A stretch of 64,000 nucleotides of DNA. It comes from Polyangiaceae bacterium (GTDB lineage: Bacteria; Myxococcota_A; Polyangia; Polyangiales; Polyangiaceae). The notes below the pieces were generated by a model. The model did no database searches, was not told the origin of the DNA, and saw nothing but the letters and a program-made list of their open reading frames with translations. The stretch covers positions 310,001 through 374,000 of the forward strand of contig JACKEA010000003.1 of NCBI GenBank assembly GCA_020633235.1, given 5' to 3'. Both the position numbers and the translations under genes were made by a program. Below, one piece after another: positions 56,177 through 64,000 of the stretch. Position 1 is the first letter of the stretch. Each line of letters starts with the position of its first letter.

Positions 56177-57226
56177 CGCGTAGCGCTTCGATCTGCTCGT
56201 CGGTGATGGTCGGGCTTCAACGGGGCCGCCGCGTGAACGCGGCGGAGAGACGGCGTCGTGGTCGTCGTCGGCACTGATGTCGCCTTGCTTCAACGGGGCC
56301 GCCGCGTGAACGCGGCGGAGAGTGACCGACTTCCGTGGCGACCTCATCCGCATGTTTCGCGCTTCAACGGGGCCGCCGCGTGAACGCGGCGGAGAGAGCG
56401 TCACCACGCCGCCGGAGTTGCTCGCGGTGAGCGGGCTTCAACGGGGCCGCCGCGTGAACGCGGCGGAGAGAGTTGAGCGGCTGCTGTGGTGCTACGAATT
56501 CGACAAGGCTTCAACGGGGCCGCCGCGTGAACGCGGCGGAGAGAAGCGCCGAGGGTCAGATCGAGTGGGAAGGCGAACTGCTTCAACGGGGCCGCCGCGT
56601 GAACGCGGCGGAGAGCGCCCGCTGGCATCGCCGAACCGCCTCCGCTCAACGAGCTTCAACGGGGCCGCCGCGTGAACGCGGCGGAGAGGCCGCCGTCGCG
56701 CCCAGCTTCGAGGGCGACGTGGCGACGCTTCAACGGGGCCGCCGCGTGAACGCGGCGGAGAGGCCCGCGCTCCAGCGCCACGCGGTAAGCGAGCAGCGAG
56801 TCGCTTCAACGGGGCCGCCGCGTGAACGCGGCGGAGAGGGGCTTGATTCACCAGGTGGTAGGGAAGGTGCGCGTCCGGCTTCAACGGGGCCGCCGCGTGA
56901 ACGCGGCGGAGAGTCACGTACGACACCAGCGGAGACACCGCCGCGGTCTACGCTTCAACGGGGCCGCCGCGTGAACGCGGCGGAGAGTTGATCGCTGGCC
57001 GGTCGGGGCTGGTGTCCACGGTCGGGCTTCAACGGGGCCGCCGCGTGAACGCGGCGGAGAGAAAGCTGCTGGCCATCTCGAACCCCAACGAGACGGGTGG
57101 CTTCAACGGGGCCGCCGCGTGAACGCGGCGGAGAGATGCCTCCGAGATCTGGCATGTTTTCGCGAGGCTCGGAAGCGGATTGCGAGCGGTTGGATGTGCA
57201 CTCGTGTTTGACGGGATGAGATGTCG

Positions 57227-57250
57227 GTTCGGCGAGGTTCCGCGCCGAAC
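57227..57250. promoter_or_regulatory. Inverted repeat in the CRISPR leader
   Basis: GTTCGGCG and CGCCGAAC, 8-bp perfect arms around an 8-nt loop; overlaps a copy of the dispersed element. May be a protein-binding site or the end signal of the cas2 transcript. Confidence 0.4.
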
Positions 57251-57256
57251 AAACAA
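57236..57256 (+). repeat. Dispersed intergenic palindromic element, copy 8 (variant)
   Basis: GGTTCCGCGCCGAAC then AAACAA; core changed by loss of one G and other bases. Confidence 0.4.
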
Positions 57257-57365
57257 CCAAATTTTCAAGGAGCTGGGCGCCTTGCGAGCGGTGGCGGGGT
57301 TTGGCGCAGTACCGAACCGCTCGATCCTACGCCTGTGGCTTGCCGCTGCCATCCGGACCAACCGT

Positions 57366-57656
57366 TCAGGCGACGATGGCGTGGCGCTCTGGGTTCATGT
57401 AGGGGCGCCCCAGGGAGCGGATGGACGTGCTGCCCCGGCCCTCCACCGGGCCAACGTCGACGAAGAGGACCTGATCCTCTCGGAAATTGATGATGTCCCC
57501 CAGGCGCGCTCGAAGCTCGATGAGCTCGGTGCGATTGAGCTCACACTGAAAGACCGAGAGCTGAAGGTGATCACCATAGCCGCGCATCAGCTTGAAGACG
57601 TTGCGCAGACGCTTCGGATTCGAGATGTCGTAGCTAACGATGTAGGTGTTTCGCAC
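57366..57656 (-). CDS. cas2: Cas2 spacer-acquisition protein
   Basis: 96 aa, MRNTYIVSYDISNPKRLRNVF with the conserved Asp at about residue 10 and the ferredoxin-like fold pattern (LQLSVFQCEL). Cas2 dimers bridge two Cas1 dimers for spacer integration. It starts 23 bp after the cas4-1 stop, so shares that transcript, and ends 230 bp before the array. Confidence 0.95.
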   Translation of the reverse strand: MRNTYIVSYDISNPKRLRNVFKLMRGYGDHLQLSVFQCELNRTELIELRARLGDIINFREDQVLFVDVGPVEGRGSTSIRSLGRPYMNPERHAIVA

Positions 57657-57679
57657 AGGTGCTCCTCTGCGGGCTAATG

Positions 57680-59557
57680 CTACCGCGTTCGAAACGCGGG
57701 GTACTCCTCCACTTCGCCGAGCAGCATTCGACCGAGCAGTCGAGCCTGGACCTCGAGCACCCGGCGATAGCTGATGCGGTAACCAAAGACAGGATGGGTG
57801 ACGAGCTGGTCCATGCGCCGCTCGTACGCGAGGATGAGGCGCTTTCGCGCGCCGGGCTTGAGAGCGGCAGCGACGGGCGTCACGGCGAAGTCGTCGGGCT
57901 GGATCTCACCGTTGTTGATGGCGGTGACCACCACCGAATCCGCCACGATGGGCCGGAACTCCTCCATCAGATCCAGCGCCAGCGCGGCGCGTCCGAAGCG
58001 CGGCTGGTGATAGAAGCCAAGGAGTGGATCGAGCCCAACCCTGGCGAGAGTGACCGTGAAGTCTTTCGTGAGCAGGGCGTACGAGAACGACAGGAGCGCG
58101 TTGATGGGATCGCGCGGCGGGCGCCGGTTCCGACCGTCCAGGTCGAAGGTCTCACGGATCTCCGAGTCTTCTTTGAGCATCCCGGTGAACGCTCCGAAGT
58201 AGAATCGCGCTGCCGTACCTTCTATGCCCAACAGGCTGGCAAGCGATTCAGCTTCCGCCGCCTTACGGGCGAGCTGCTTGAGCTCGAAGAGCACGGTGGC
58301 GTCGGGCTCGCGGTGATTGCGCCGCAACAGCGTGCGGCAGTTCTGGATCTTGGAGACGACGAAGCCACGGGCGAGCCTCAAGCATGTGGCGGAGTCCGTG
58401 GCGCCGGCGTACTGCGCCAAACGCAGCTCCACGTTCTTGGAGTCGTGTCCGGTGGCGCGCCCCAGGAGCCAGCCGCCATAGGAGAAGTACGAGACGGGGA
58501 TCCCGCGCTCGAGCAACGCACGGAGCGCCTGAGAGGTGATCTGCACGTTGCCGAACACTGACACCTGCGAGGTGTTGACCAAGCGCGCTTCCAGCGCGTT
58601 GGCCTTCGGGCGCTGGATGCACACACGCTCGCCGTCCAACGTGATGCGGGCGCCCTGCTCTTGCACGTACACCGGTAGCTTGTCGTCGCGCGCCGGGTGC
58701 AGCCGACGAAGCTCGGGCTCCGGACCAGTGAGGTCCCACGGATCGGGGTCCAACGGGCCGTAGAGCTCACTGTCATCCAGCAGCGGCGCCGGCTCCGGCT
58801 CATCCGCCGCTGTGGGAGGTGCGCCGCGCTCCAGGGTCTGAAGCAGCGTCACCTCGTCCGGCAAGCAGATGCCGACCAGCGAGCAGCCGTTGCACTTCGG
58901 GTTGTCCACAAGCGGCGGTGGGAGCTCGCCCTTCGCGCCAAGCTCCCTTACCCGCTGGATGGCGCGCTCAGTGGTGGCGATCAGATCCGCAGTGATCGCA
59001 ATGGGTACCCGCTGGCGATCTGCCGCGAAGTAGATGGCGGCCTCGTCGCAGCGGTAGCCCGAGTCCCGGAGCAGCAGCACCTGTGCGCAGAGCTGGGCCC
59101 GCTCCGGGAGATACGCGCCCTCGCGGACATTTGGCCGCTTGCCGCGCTTGTACTCGATGGGCTGCACCGCACCTTCGGCCACGTCCACCACGTCGATCTT
59201 TGCGGTCAAGCCCAGACGCTCGGAAGACAGCCATACTGAACGGGCCTGGTACGGTGGGGGCTCGACTTCGGGAACGGCATCGTCCTCGTCGTCGACCTTC
59301 GTTGGGGGCGGAAGCGCGCGCCCGGGTTTGTCTGCACGCTTGTGAACGGCGCGCCCCTCCACCGTGAACCGGTTGTCGCTGAACTCGCCCTGCACCCACT
59401 CGAGCGCCATCAGCCGCTCGCAGTAGAGGACCTCGTTGACCATGCGAGCGGGTACCAGCGCGGGCACGTCCAGCGTCGGCAGCTTGCGAGGCAGCGGCTT
59501 TGCGCGACCGCTGGGCGGTGCGGGTGCGCTGCTGGGGGCGCGGGAGGAGGAGGTCAT
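57680..59557 (-). CDS. cas4-cas1: Cas4-Cas1 fusion, spacer acquisition nuclease/integrase
   Basis: 625 aa. Cas4 part (about 35-240): first Cys C46 in VNEVLYCERL, RecB-like core D122 (KIDVVD), E135 and K137 (IEYKRGK), and C222/C225/C231 closing a 4Fe-4S cluster. Cas1 part (about 290-625): E446 in LGIEGTAARFYF, H517 in GFYHQPRF and E532/E533 in LMEEFRP form the metal site. The N-terminal 35 residues are Pro/Ser-rich. This fusion is characteristic of type I-G loci; the Cas4 part trims prespacers for PAM and size. No good ribosome site before ATG 59557, so the start could be internal. It is cut off from csb2 by an opposite-strand operon. Confidence 0.95.
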   Translation of the reverse strand: MTSSSRAPSSAPAPPSGRAKPLPRKLPTLDVPALVPARMVNEVLYCERLMALEWVQGEFSDNRFTVEGRAVHKRADKPGRALPPPTKVDDEDDAVPEVEPPPYQARSVWLSSERLGLTAKIDVVDVAEGAVQPIEYKRGKRPNVREGAYLPERAQLCAQVLLLRDSGYRCDEAAIYFAADRQRVPIAITADLIATTERAIQRVRELGAKGELPPPLVDNPKCNGCSLVGICLPDEVTLLQTLERGAPPTAADEPEPAPLLDDSELYGPLDPDPWDLTGPEPELRRLHPARDDKLPVYVQEQGARITLDGERVCIQRPKANALEARLVNTSQVSVFGNVQITSQALRALLERGIPVSYFSYGGWLLGRATGHDSKNVELRLAQYAGATDSATCLRLARGFVVSKIQNCRTLLRRNHREPDATVLFELKQLARKAAEAESLASLLGIEGTAARFYFGAFTGMLKEDSEIRETFDLDGRNRRPPRDPINALLSFSYALLTKDFTVTLARVGLDPLLGFYHQPRFGRAALALDLMEEFRPIVADSVVVTAINNGEIQPDDFAVTPVAAALKPGARKRLILAYERRMDQLVTHPVFGYRISYRRVLEVQARLLGRMLLGEVEEYPAFRTR

Positions 59558-59609
59558 GGGAGGGGCACCAAGCGCGAATCCAAGTGCGAATGCGTGCTAC
59601 ATTCACGGA

Positions 59610-59957
59610 ATGGCCACTCGCCGAACACCACGGCAGTCATCGAGAACCAAGCTCTCGATTGAAGAAGAGGCGCTCCGGCTCGTACGTGCCAGCCAAGTTG
59701 AGACGCCGTCGATCCGGGCAAGCTACGTATTTCCGGACGAGCGCACGATCCGCATCGTTCACGTGGATGAAGACGTTTTCCCAGGGGACGGAGTGTTGCC
59801 CATGGCTTTCGCACCCGACCCGGCGGAAGGCGTGCACTATCCGTCACAGATTGCGCTGATCCATCCTTCCGAAGAGCGGCGAGCGGCCTTGCCTCGCGGC
59901 TGGGGCTCCTGGAGAAGCGCCCGCCGAGTCGAACGCCGCGACCAGCGGTCTGCGTGA
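59610..59957 (+). CDS. Small protein, partner of HEPN protein in an operon inside the cas locus
   Basis: 115 aa from ATG 59610; a longer reading exists but overlaps the cas4-1 start. Basic N-terminus (RRTPRQSSRTKLSIEEEA), then a compact part with DERTIRIVHVDEDV and GDGVLPMAFAP, and an Arg-rich end. No known family recognised. The stop overlaps the start of the HEPN gene (GTGA), so the two are coupled, which is the layout of toxin-antitoxin or two-component defence pairs. Only 52 bp separates it from the divergent cas4-1 start. Confidence 0.65.
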   Translation: MATRRTPRQSSRTKLSIEEEALRLVRASQVETPSIRASYVFPDERTIRIVHVDEDVFPGDGVLPMAFAPDPAEGVHYPSQIALIHPSEERRAALPRGWGSWRSARRVERRDQRSA

Positions 59958-60463
59958 CACCGGAGCGAGCTTTCTTCGTGCAGGCCCGTAGCGATCTCGA
60001 GGCGGCAATTCGCCTCGAGGCCACGCGCTGCGACAACTGCCAGATTCTCCACGCCCTACAGATGGCCGTGGAAAAGACAGCGAAAGGATACGCGCAGCGG
60101 TTCGGCACGTTCAAGACGGTGCACAACGCTTTCAGCACCGGCTTTCCCCGGATTCGGGTTGCGCTGCTCGCGGACTCAAGCGTCCGAAGGCGCATGGGGC
60201 TGACCCAACGTACCGAGCTGAGTCGTGTACTGCGCAGCGTCGCGCGAACGGCTACGGCGGTCGAAGCTCTGAACCCAACGGTGGCGGGTAAAACCAACCC
60301 GAACTGCGAGTATCCCTGGACCGACCCAGGCGGTACGACACACGCGCCGGCTCGGCATCGATTTGGAAAAGCCGTCGGCCGAGTCGCGCGTCTGAAGCTC
60401 GAACGATTCCTTGACCACGTGCTGGCTCGAGAGCTCCGCATGAAGAGCCTGCTAGCGCAGTAG
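59954..60463 (+). CDS. HEPN-domain protein embedded in the type I-G cas operon
   Basis: 169 aa from GTG. N-terminal ARSDLEAAIRLEATRCDNCQ and HALQMAVEKTAKGYAQRF are the two long helices of a HEPN fold. The motif NCEYPWTDPGGTTHAPARHRF is a family phrase near the third helix. No clear RX4-6H ribonuclease motif was found, so it may be a non-catalytic or divergent HEPN. It converges on csb2 with 16 bp between stops. Coupled with the small gene upstream. Role in immunity or its control is unproven. Confidence 0.7.
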   Translation: MTPERAFFVQARSDLEAAIRLEATRCDNCQILHALQMAVEKTAKGYAQRFGTFKTVHNAFSTGFPRIRVALLADSSVRRRMGLTQRTELSRVLRSVARTATAVEALNPTVAGKTNPNCEYPWTDPGGTTHAPARHRFGKAVGRVARLKLERFLDHVLARELRMKSLLAQ

Positions 60464-60479
60464 ACCACGGAGCCGCCAA

Positions 60480-62171
60480 CTACTCGGCGGCCAGGGCAGC
60501 CGCCTCCGTCTCGGGTTCGAACAAACCCAAACCGAAGTGGGACGCGTATCCAAGCGCGATCGGTCCCGGGACGGAGTCGCTGAACACAAGTCGCAAACCA
60601 AAGCCTGCTGCCACTGGTGGGCGACGGTTCTCTCGGGATCGCTCGCGCCTGAAGTGTCGCCAACGCGTAGATAGGCGCGCTGGCGGTGTGGCGTCTGAGC
60701 GCTCCTCGGCCACGGAGACCATCCCGGTACGCTGGCGCCAGAGCGACCAGAAAAGGTCCAACCCGGCGTATTCCCGCTGCCTGCCTCGCTCGATCTCTAC
60801 CTCCACGCGCATCGGCGACGGCAAGCCGCGCGACTCCAGCTCGGCTCGAATCTGGCCCTCCAGGGAGTTCGCGCCCCGGCGCTTCAAGTGCCGAGGCGGA
60901 ACGAAGGGCGTGGCGCTAACCCATGAAACGGCCGAGCCCACTTGCGGAACGAGCCGCTCGAAGTCCTTTCGCGTTCCCAGCCCGGCCAGCGTCAGGAACA
61001 GCGGCGGGAGGTTCTTGGCGTAGGTCTTCCGAACCATTCGAAGCGCGATCAGCGCTGCAGGCTCGAATCCCATTTGTGCATGAATGAGGAAATGGTCGAT
61101 GCGCCGCGGGTCGTCCAGCGCCACCGGGATGATGTGAGCATGTCGATGCCCCAAAAGCCGTTCCTGGCGCGAGTCCTTTCCCGTCAGCGAGCTGGCAGGC
61201 CCTTTGCCGTGCTTCGAAGCAGCGGAAACCAAGCAACCGTGGAGCATCTCCGCCCGTCGAAGAGCGTCGGTGAGATTCGGAAGTGCTTCGCCGTTGGCCG
61301 TGTCGGAAGAGATCGCCAACAGTGCTGTGTCCACTCCCTGCCGTCGGGATTCGCCGCTGTCGCTCGAGACTGTGTGAGCCAGCGCGTCGCTCCGACGCCA
61401 GTATGCGAGGGAGCGTGCGCCTGGCGGTTGGCTCCAACCCGCCTTCTGCAACGCGGCGGTGTCGACGCAAAGTGCATCCACAAGGGTGGGCGGCAATAGG
61501 TCGTTCAGTCGAGCCAGTTGCTTCTTGCCCAGCTTCTTGGGTGGCGCCTTGTTCTTTTGCGTGGCTCGTTCCCGTTCGGCGTCGAGTGTTCTCTGTTGCT
61601 CCCGTTCGAACGCGGCTGCTCGCCAATCCGCGTAGTCCTCCGCTGTCAGTGCTGCGAGCAACTCGATGCGATCGTAGCCGCAGCCTGGAGCTGCATCAGA
61701 ATGCGCGCAGTGTTCCAACCCTTCCGGCATGGCACCAATGCGGCGTGCGTCCACCCAAGATTCCGCACGCCCCAGGTACGTGAAGCGAGGCAGCAGTAGG
61801 TCCAGCATGCGCTCCTCCTCGACAGTGAGCTCCACAGGCCACTCGACTCCCAACACCCCTGTGCCGACATACGCGAATGCGTCGATGACCTTGTCGGGCG
61901 AGCCCTTGAATACTGGCATGTAGTGCCGCGTGTGCGCGGCGGCCGCAGGGGGTAGCCAATAGGCCGGAGGTTTGCTGGAGAGCCGCGCGACCAGCGCCTC
62001 CGCTTCGGCGGGCACTACTGACCAGCCGAGCTTGTTGAACCCAGTCGCGATCAACGCGCGGACGATGCGCCAAGGGCTCGGTGGCCACTCCACCACGCCC
62101 TCGTTGACGTGCCGGCCCCAAGGCGTCGCGTGATAGCGACCCGCCGGAAACTCGAATGCAAGGCGCAGCAT
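60480..62171 (-). CDS. csb2: Csb2 (GSU0054 family), Cas5-Cas6-like subunit of type I-G Cascade
   Basis: 563 aa. N-terminal RLAFEFPAGRYHATPWGRHVNEG and VEWPPSPWRIVRALIA match the Csb2 start (Cas5-like fold). Mid-protein GHRHAHIIPVALDD contains the His expected for crRNA processing in the Cas6-like half, and the C-terminus ends with YASHFGLGLFEPE. Csb2 is proposed to cap the crRNA handle and process pre-crRNA. Start is two bases after the csb1 stop, so co-transcribed with csb1 and csx17. Confidence 0.93.
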   Translation of the reverse strand: MLRLAFEFPAGRYHATPWGRHVNEGVVEWPPSPWRIVRALIATGFNKLGWSVVPAEAEALVARLSSKPPAYWLPPAAAAHTRHYMPVFKGSPDKVIDAFAYVGTGVLGVEWPVELTVEEERMLDLLLPRFTYLGRAESWVDARRIGAMPEGLEHCAHSDAAPGCGYDRIELLAALTAEDYADWRAAAFEREQQRTLDAERERATQKNKAPPKKLGKKQLARLNDLLPPTLVDALCVDTAALQKAGWSQPPGARSLAYWRRSDALAHTVSSDSGESRRQGVDTALLAISSDTANGEALPNLTDALRRAEMLHGCLVSAASKHGKGPASSLTGKDSRQERLLGHRHAHIIPVALDDPRRIDHFLIHAQMGFEPAALIALRMVRKTYAKNLPPLFLTLAGLGTRKDFERLVPQVGSAVSWVSATPFVPPRHLKRRGANSLEGQIRAELESRGLPSPMRVEVEIERGRQREYAGLDLFWSLWRQRTGMVSVAEERSDATPPARLSTRWRHFRRERSRENRRPPVAAGFGLRLVFSDSVPGPIALGYASHFGLGLFEPETEAAALAAE

Positions 62172-62173
62172 GA

Positions 62174-63136
62174 TCAGGCCGCGTAGTTGACGAGAGTAAC
62201 GCCGTTGTCGCCGCTGAACTGCGAGCTACATGCCTTGATGAGACCCGGCACTGCGTCGCGCAGCGTGCCAATGCTTGGAAGCGCAAAGCCTTCCGGGCGC
62301 GTCACACGCGGAGCGGCCGCGACTTCGAGATCGCAGGCCGTACGGAAGCGGAGGTGCCCGTCGAGCAGCTTCGCGACCTTGTAGAGGGCGAGCGTGACGA
62401 GCAGTTGTTCGCCCTGAGATCCCAGGCCGTAGCCGCGGATCTGGGCAAGGTCGACGTTGAAGTACGCAGTGATTTTCTCCGCCGTGTACTCGTCACGCTG
62501 GAAGGGCACGTTTCCGAATCCCGTCTTGGCGTCTCCCTGCGGATTGACGTGGTCGTTCTTCACACCGCCGGACGCCGCAACCCGTACGCCGCCCGCTTCG
62601 ACGAACGCCGAAAGCGCACGTGGGACGCGCAGACGCCCACCCGCCAACTCCTTCTTCGCCAAGAAGAGCCCGTGAATCAGCGCATTGACGTCATACTTCA
62701 TGATGACGCCTGCGAGTCGCGGCATGTCGAGCGGCCCCTTCGCAAACCCCTCGGTCTCCTCCTTCAGCTGATTGAAGAACGCACTGTCCTTCCCCTCGAG
62801 GATGTAGGGCGAGTTCAGGCGGTGTGCTTCAGTGATCGAGCTGGTGAGGTACGAGCCGTCTTGTTCCACTCGGACGTACGACAGACCCTGGAGCTCCGGA
62901 ACCAGCGCGTGCCCGGCAGGATCCCAACACATCGCCTCCAGGCGATTGGCCATGCTCTGCGGGCTCTCGACCAAGAGCCGCGTTCCGTCATGGGTATCGA
63001 AAACGGCAGCTCCCAAGTCAGGGAATCCGGTCGGCTGGAACCGCGACCCCTGCACGGGCCTTAGGTCCGCCTCGATCAGGATGCGATTGGGGCGCGGTTC
63101 TTTGTCGGGCAGGACTGCTGACAGATTCAGACTCAT
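62174..63136 (-). CDS. csb1: Csb1 (GSU0053 family), Cas7-like backbone subunit
   Basis: 320 aa. Opening VLPDKEPRPNRILIEADLRPVQGSRFQPTG and ESPQSMANRLEAMCWD are Csb1 signatures; the Cas7-type RRM core continues with VNALIHGLFLAKKEL and GNVPFQRDEYTAEKI. Multiple copies should coat the crRNA. Start overlaps the csx17 stop by four bases (ATGA). Full length for the family. Confidence 0.94.
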   Translation of the reverse strand: MSLNLSAVLPDKEPRPNRILIEADLRPVQGSRFQPTGFPDLGAAVFDTHDGTRLLVESPQSMANRLEAMCWDPAGHALVPELQGLSYVRVEQDGSYLTSSITEAHRLNSPYILEGKDSAFFNQLKEETEGFAKGPLDMPRLAGVIMKYDVNALIHGLFLAKKELAGGRLRVPRALSAFVEAGGVRVAASGGVKNDHVNPQGDAKTGFGNVPFQRDEYTAEKITAYFNVDLAQIRGYGLGSQGEQLLVTLALYKVAKLLDGHLRFRTACDLEVAAAPRVTRPEGFALPSIGTLRDAVPGLIKACSSQFSGDNGVTLVNYAA

Positions 63137-64000
63137 GGTTCCTCCTTGATGCTCGCAGCGCTCGGAGCGCTTTGGCTCGCCACAGCGCCGTCGCTGCGGG
63201 TACGTTTCGCGATCTGCGCGAGCAGGCGCTCGCGGTCATGGTCAGAGACTGGAAACGCCATCGCGGCAGCTATTCGCTTGGCTAGCTTTTCGTTTCCGAT
63301 AACGTGGTGGAGCTTCGGACGGAGCCCCAGCGCGACATGCCGTGCGAGCGCGGCTCTTCCGGCGTCTTGCAGGCGCCCTCCCACCAACATCCGCACCGGC
63401 GCGGGGTCGGGACGCAGCACCACGTCCCTACTCGGCGCGGCGTAGAGCAAGCGAAACAGCGCGTACAGCGGCGCCGACGATGCGAGCGGCACACGCTGAG
63501 TCGCCCAGCTTGTTGCCCCGCGGATTTCCTCCCGCTTCCGCCAGTCCAGCGCCATGAGTCCACGTGCGAGACGGCCGAATCGGCGCAAGTCCAGCTGGCC
63601 GACGAGGAACGCATCTACGTCGTCGAGACGTACCGGCACCAAACCACTGAGCGGGAACCCTTCGTGCCCTTTGCGTGCGGCGTCCGTGATGCGCCTGAGC
63701 ACGACAGCAGCGAGATCGCTCACCGCATCGCGGCTCTGCCATACAACGCTCGGGTCTTGCACCAGCCCGTGCGCCGTCGCGTTGAAGCGGGCGAAGTGCG
63801 TTGGGTCGAGCGGGACGCAATTGGCGCGAATCGGGCCCAGTCGCTGCTCGACGGGCCTCTTTCGATCGCTTGGCGCAGACTGGGAAGCCACCGCGACCGC
63901 TAGTCTGAACTCTGGCGTGTCGTCGAATGCAGCGAGGATCCAGTCCGGCGAAAGCCGCGGCAAAGGTTGCAGCCGCAGCTCGACAGCCGACTTCGGTCGC
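63133..64000 (-). CDS. csx17: Csx17 (Cas8-like large subunit), C-terminal part, cut by the window edge
   Basis: At least 288 codons in this frame, open to position 64000, so the N-terminal half lies outside. Visible sequence LPRLSPDWILAAFDDTPEFRLAVAVAS and later EEIRGATSWATQRVPLASSAPLYALFRLL match the C-terminal region of Csx17, the large subunit of type I-G effector complexes, which should recognise the PAM. Its TTG-looking start at 63963 is internal. cas3 is expected further upstream. Confidence 0.88.
   Translation of the reverse strand, partial: RPKSAVELRLQPLPRLSPDWILAAFDDTPEFRLAVAVASQSAPSDRKRPVEQRLGPIRANCVPLDPTHFARFNATAHGLVQDPSVVWQSRDAVSDLAAVVLRRITDAARKGHEGFPLSGLVPVRLDDVDAFLVGQLDLRRFGRLARGLMALDWRKREEIRGATSWATQRVPLASSAPLYALFRLLYAAPSRDVVLRPDPAPVRMLVGGRLQDAGRAALARHVALGLRPKLHHVIGNEKLAKRIAAAMAFPVSDHDRERLLAQIAKRTRSDGAVASQSAPSAASIKEEP

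Larger units (their letters stand above)
49216..57135 (-). CRISPR. CRISPR array, 109 repeats and 108 spacers (type I-G)
   Basis: Counted by hand. The consensus repeat is 36 bp. On the plus strand it begins GCTTCAACGGGGCC, holds the dyad CCGCCGCGT-GA-ACGCGGCGG, and ends AGAG. Spacers are mostly 34-40 nt, range 33-41. Transcription is inferred on the minus strand: the repeat then ends GTTGAAGC, like the crRNA 5' handle of related systems, the cas genes and leader side lie at the right end, and the leftmost repeat (49216) is degenerate as expected for the old end. Variant or short repeats occur at 50027, 51052, 51121, 53234-53481 and 56158 (19 bp). Open frames across the array are artefacts of the repeat. 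Confidence 0.97.
57136..57365 (-). promoter_or_regulatory. CRISPR leader / promoter region
   Basis: 230 bp between the last repeat and the cas2 stop. Contains an AT-richer stretch (about 57250-57275) typical of leaders and a strong hairpin at 57227-57250. The array promoter should read leftward from here. Confidence 0.65.

Noticed and set aside
49772..57260. Dozens of open frames across the CRISPR array on both strands (repeated RERGGE / GRRVNAAES / RVHAAAPLK text)
   Set aside because: They are the 36-bp repeat translated with spacer inserts between; no start signals or coding character. Used only to read spacer content.
59436..59609. Longer N-terminus of the small gene before the HEPN gene
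   Set aside because: Would overlap the start of cas4-1 on the other strand; ATG 59610 gives a compact protein.

Overview
This 64 kb, GC-rich, gene-dense window looks like chromosome from a myxobacterium (Myxococcota, probably a Polyangiales/Sorangium relative). This is inferred from a MYXO-CTERM-type sorting tail (29854-30555), an Hanks-type Ser/Thr kinase, many Cys-rich or Gly-rich lipoproteins, and a TamA/TamB/OmpA outer-membrane cluster. No rRNA or tRNA gene was found.

Layout. 0-6.3 kb: a large Gly-rich protein, a Gly/Ala/Ser-repeat lipoprotein, a metallophosphoesterase and a Kup potassium transporter. 6.4-9.1 kb: a small lipoprotein gene split by a 2,257-bp insertion (6487-8743). The insertion carries an IS5/IS427-like DDE transposase, apparently made by -1 frameshifting, plus a full-length TnpB whose 3' end abuts the terminal inverted repeat. 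Removing the element and one TA target duplication restores the lipoprotein reading frame, which fixes the boundaries. 9.4-16.5 kb: a ClpA-like unfoldase behind a striking inverted repeat, a Ser/Thr kinase, a fused ADP-forming acyl-CoA synthetase and a GIDE-like membrane protein. 16.6-18.7 kb: three PIN toxin-antitoxin modules in a row, the last with a decayed toxin. 18.7-26.7 kb: tamB, tamA and an OmpA protein with TSP3 repeats. 26.8-31.1 kb: acyl-CoA synthetase translationally coupled to a membrane adenylate cyclase, a MYXO-CTERM protein and a Uma2 nuclease. 31.1-36.3 kb: another PIN module, an L,D-transpeptidase lipoprotein, a small outer-membrane-like protein, a metallo-beta-lactamase-fold lipoprotein, a second Uma2 and a coiled-coil secreted protein. 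36.5-39.0 kb: an XPB-like helicase with a DUF790/Bax1-like nuclease. 39-49 kb: lipoproteins, an HNH protein, membrane proteins and a SWIM-SNF2 ATPase.

49.2-64 kb: a type I-G (formerly I-U) CRISPR-Cas locus. Counting by hand gives 109 repeats (36 bp) and 108 spacers at 49216-57135, then, reading leftward toward the array, csx17 (cut by the window end), csb1, csb2, cas4-cas1 fusion and cas2. cas3 is not in the window and would be expected upstream of csx17. A two-gene HEPN-containing operon sits on the opposite strand between csb2 and cas4-1. Several spacers read as fragments of recognisable genes (a tRNA 3' half, a DPFGGSG-type DNA methyltransferase, a family-B DNA polymerase motif).

A short intergenic palindromic element (core GGTTCCGCGGCGGACC followed by AACAAA) recurs at about eleven places in the window, including in the CRISPR leader region.
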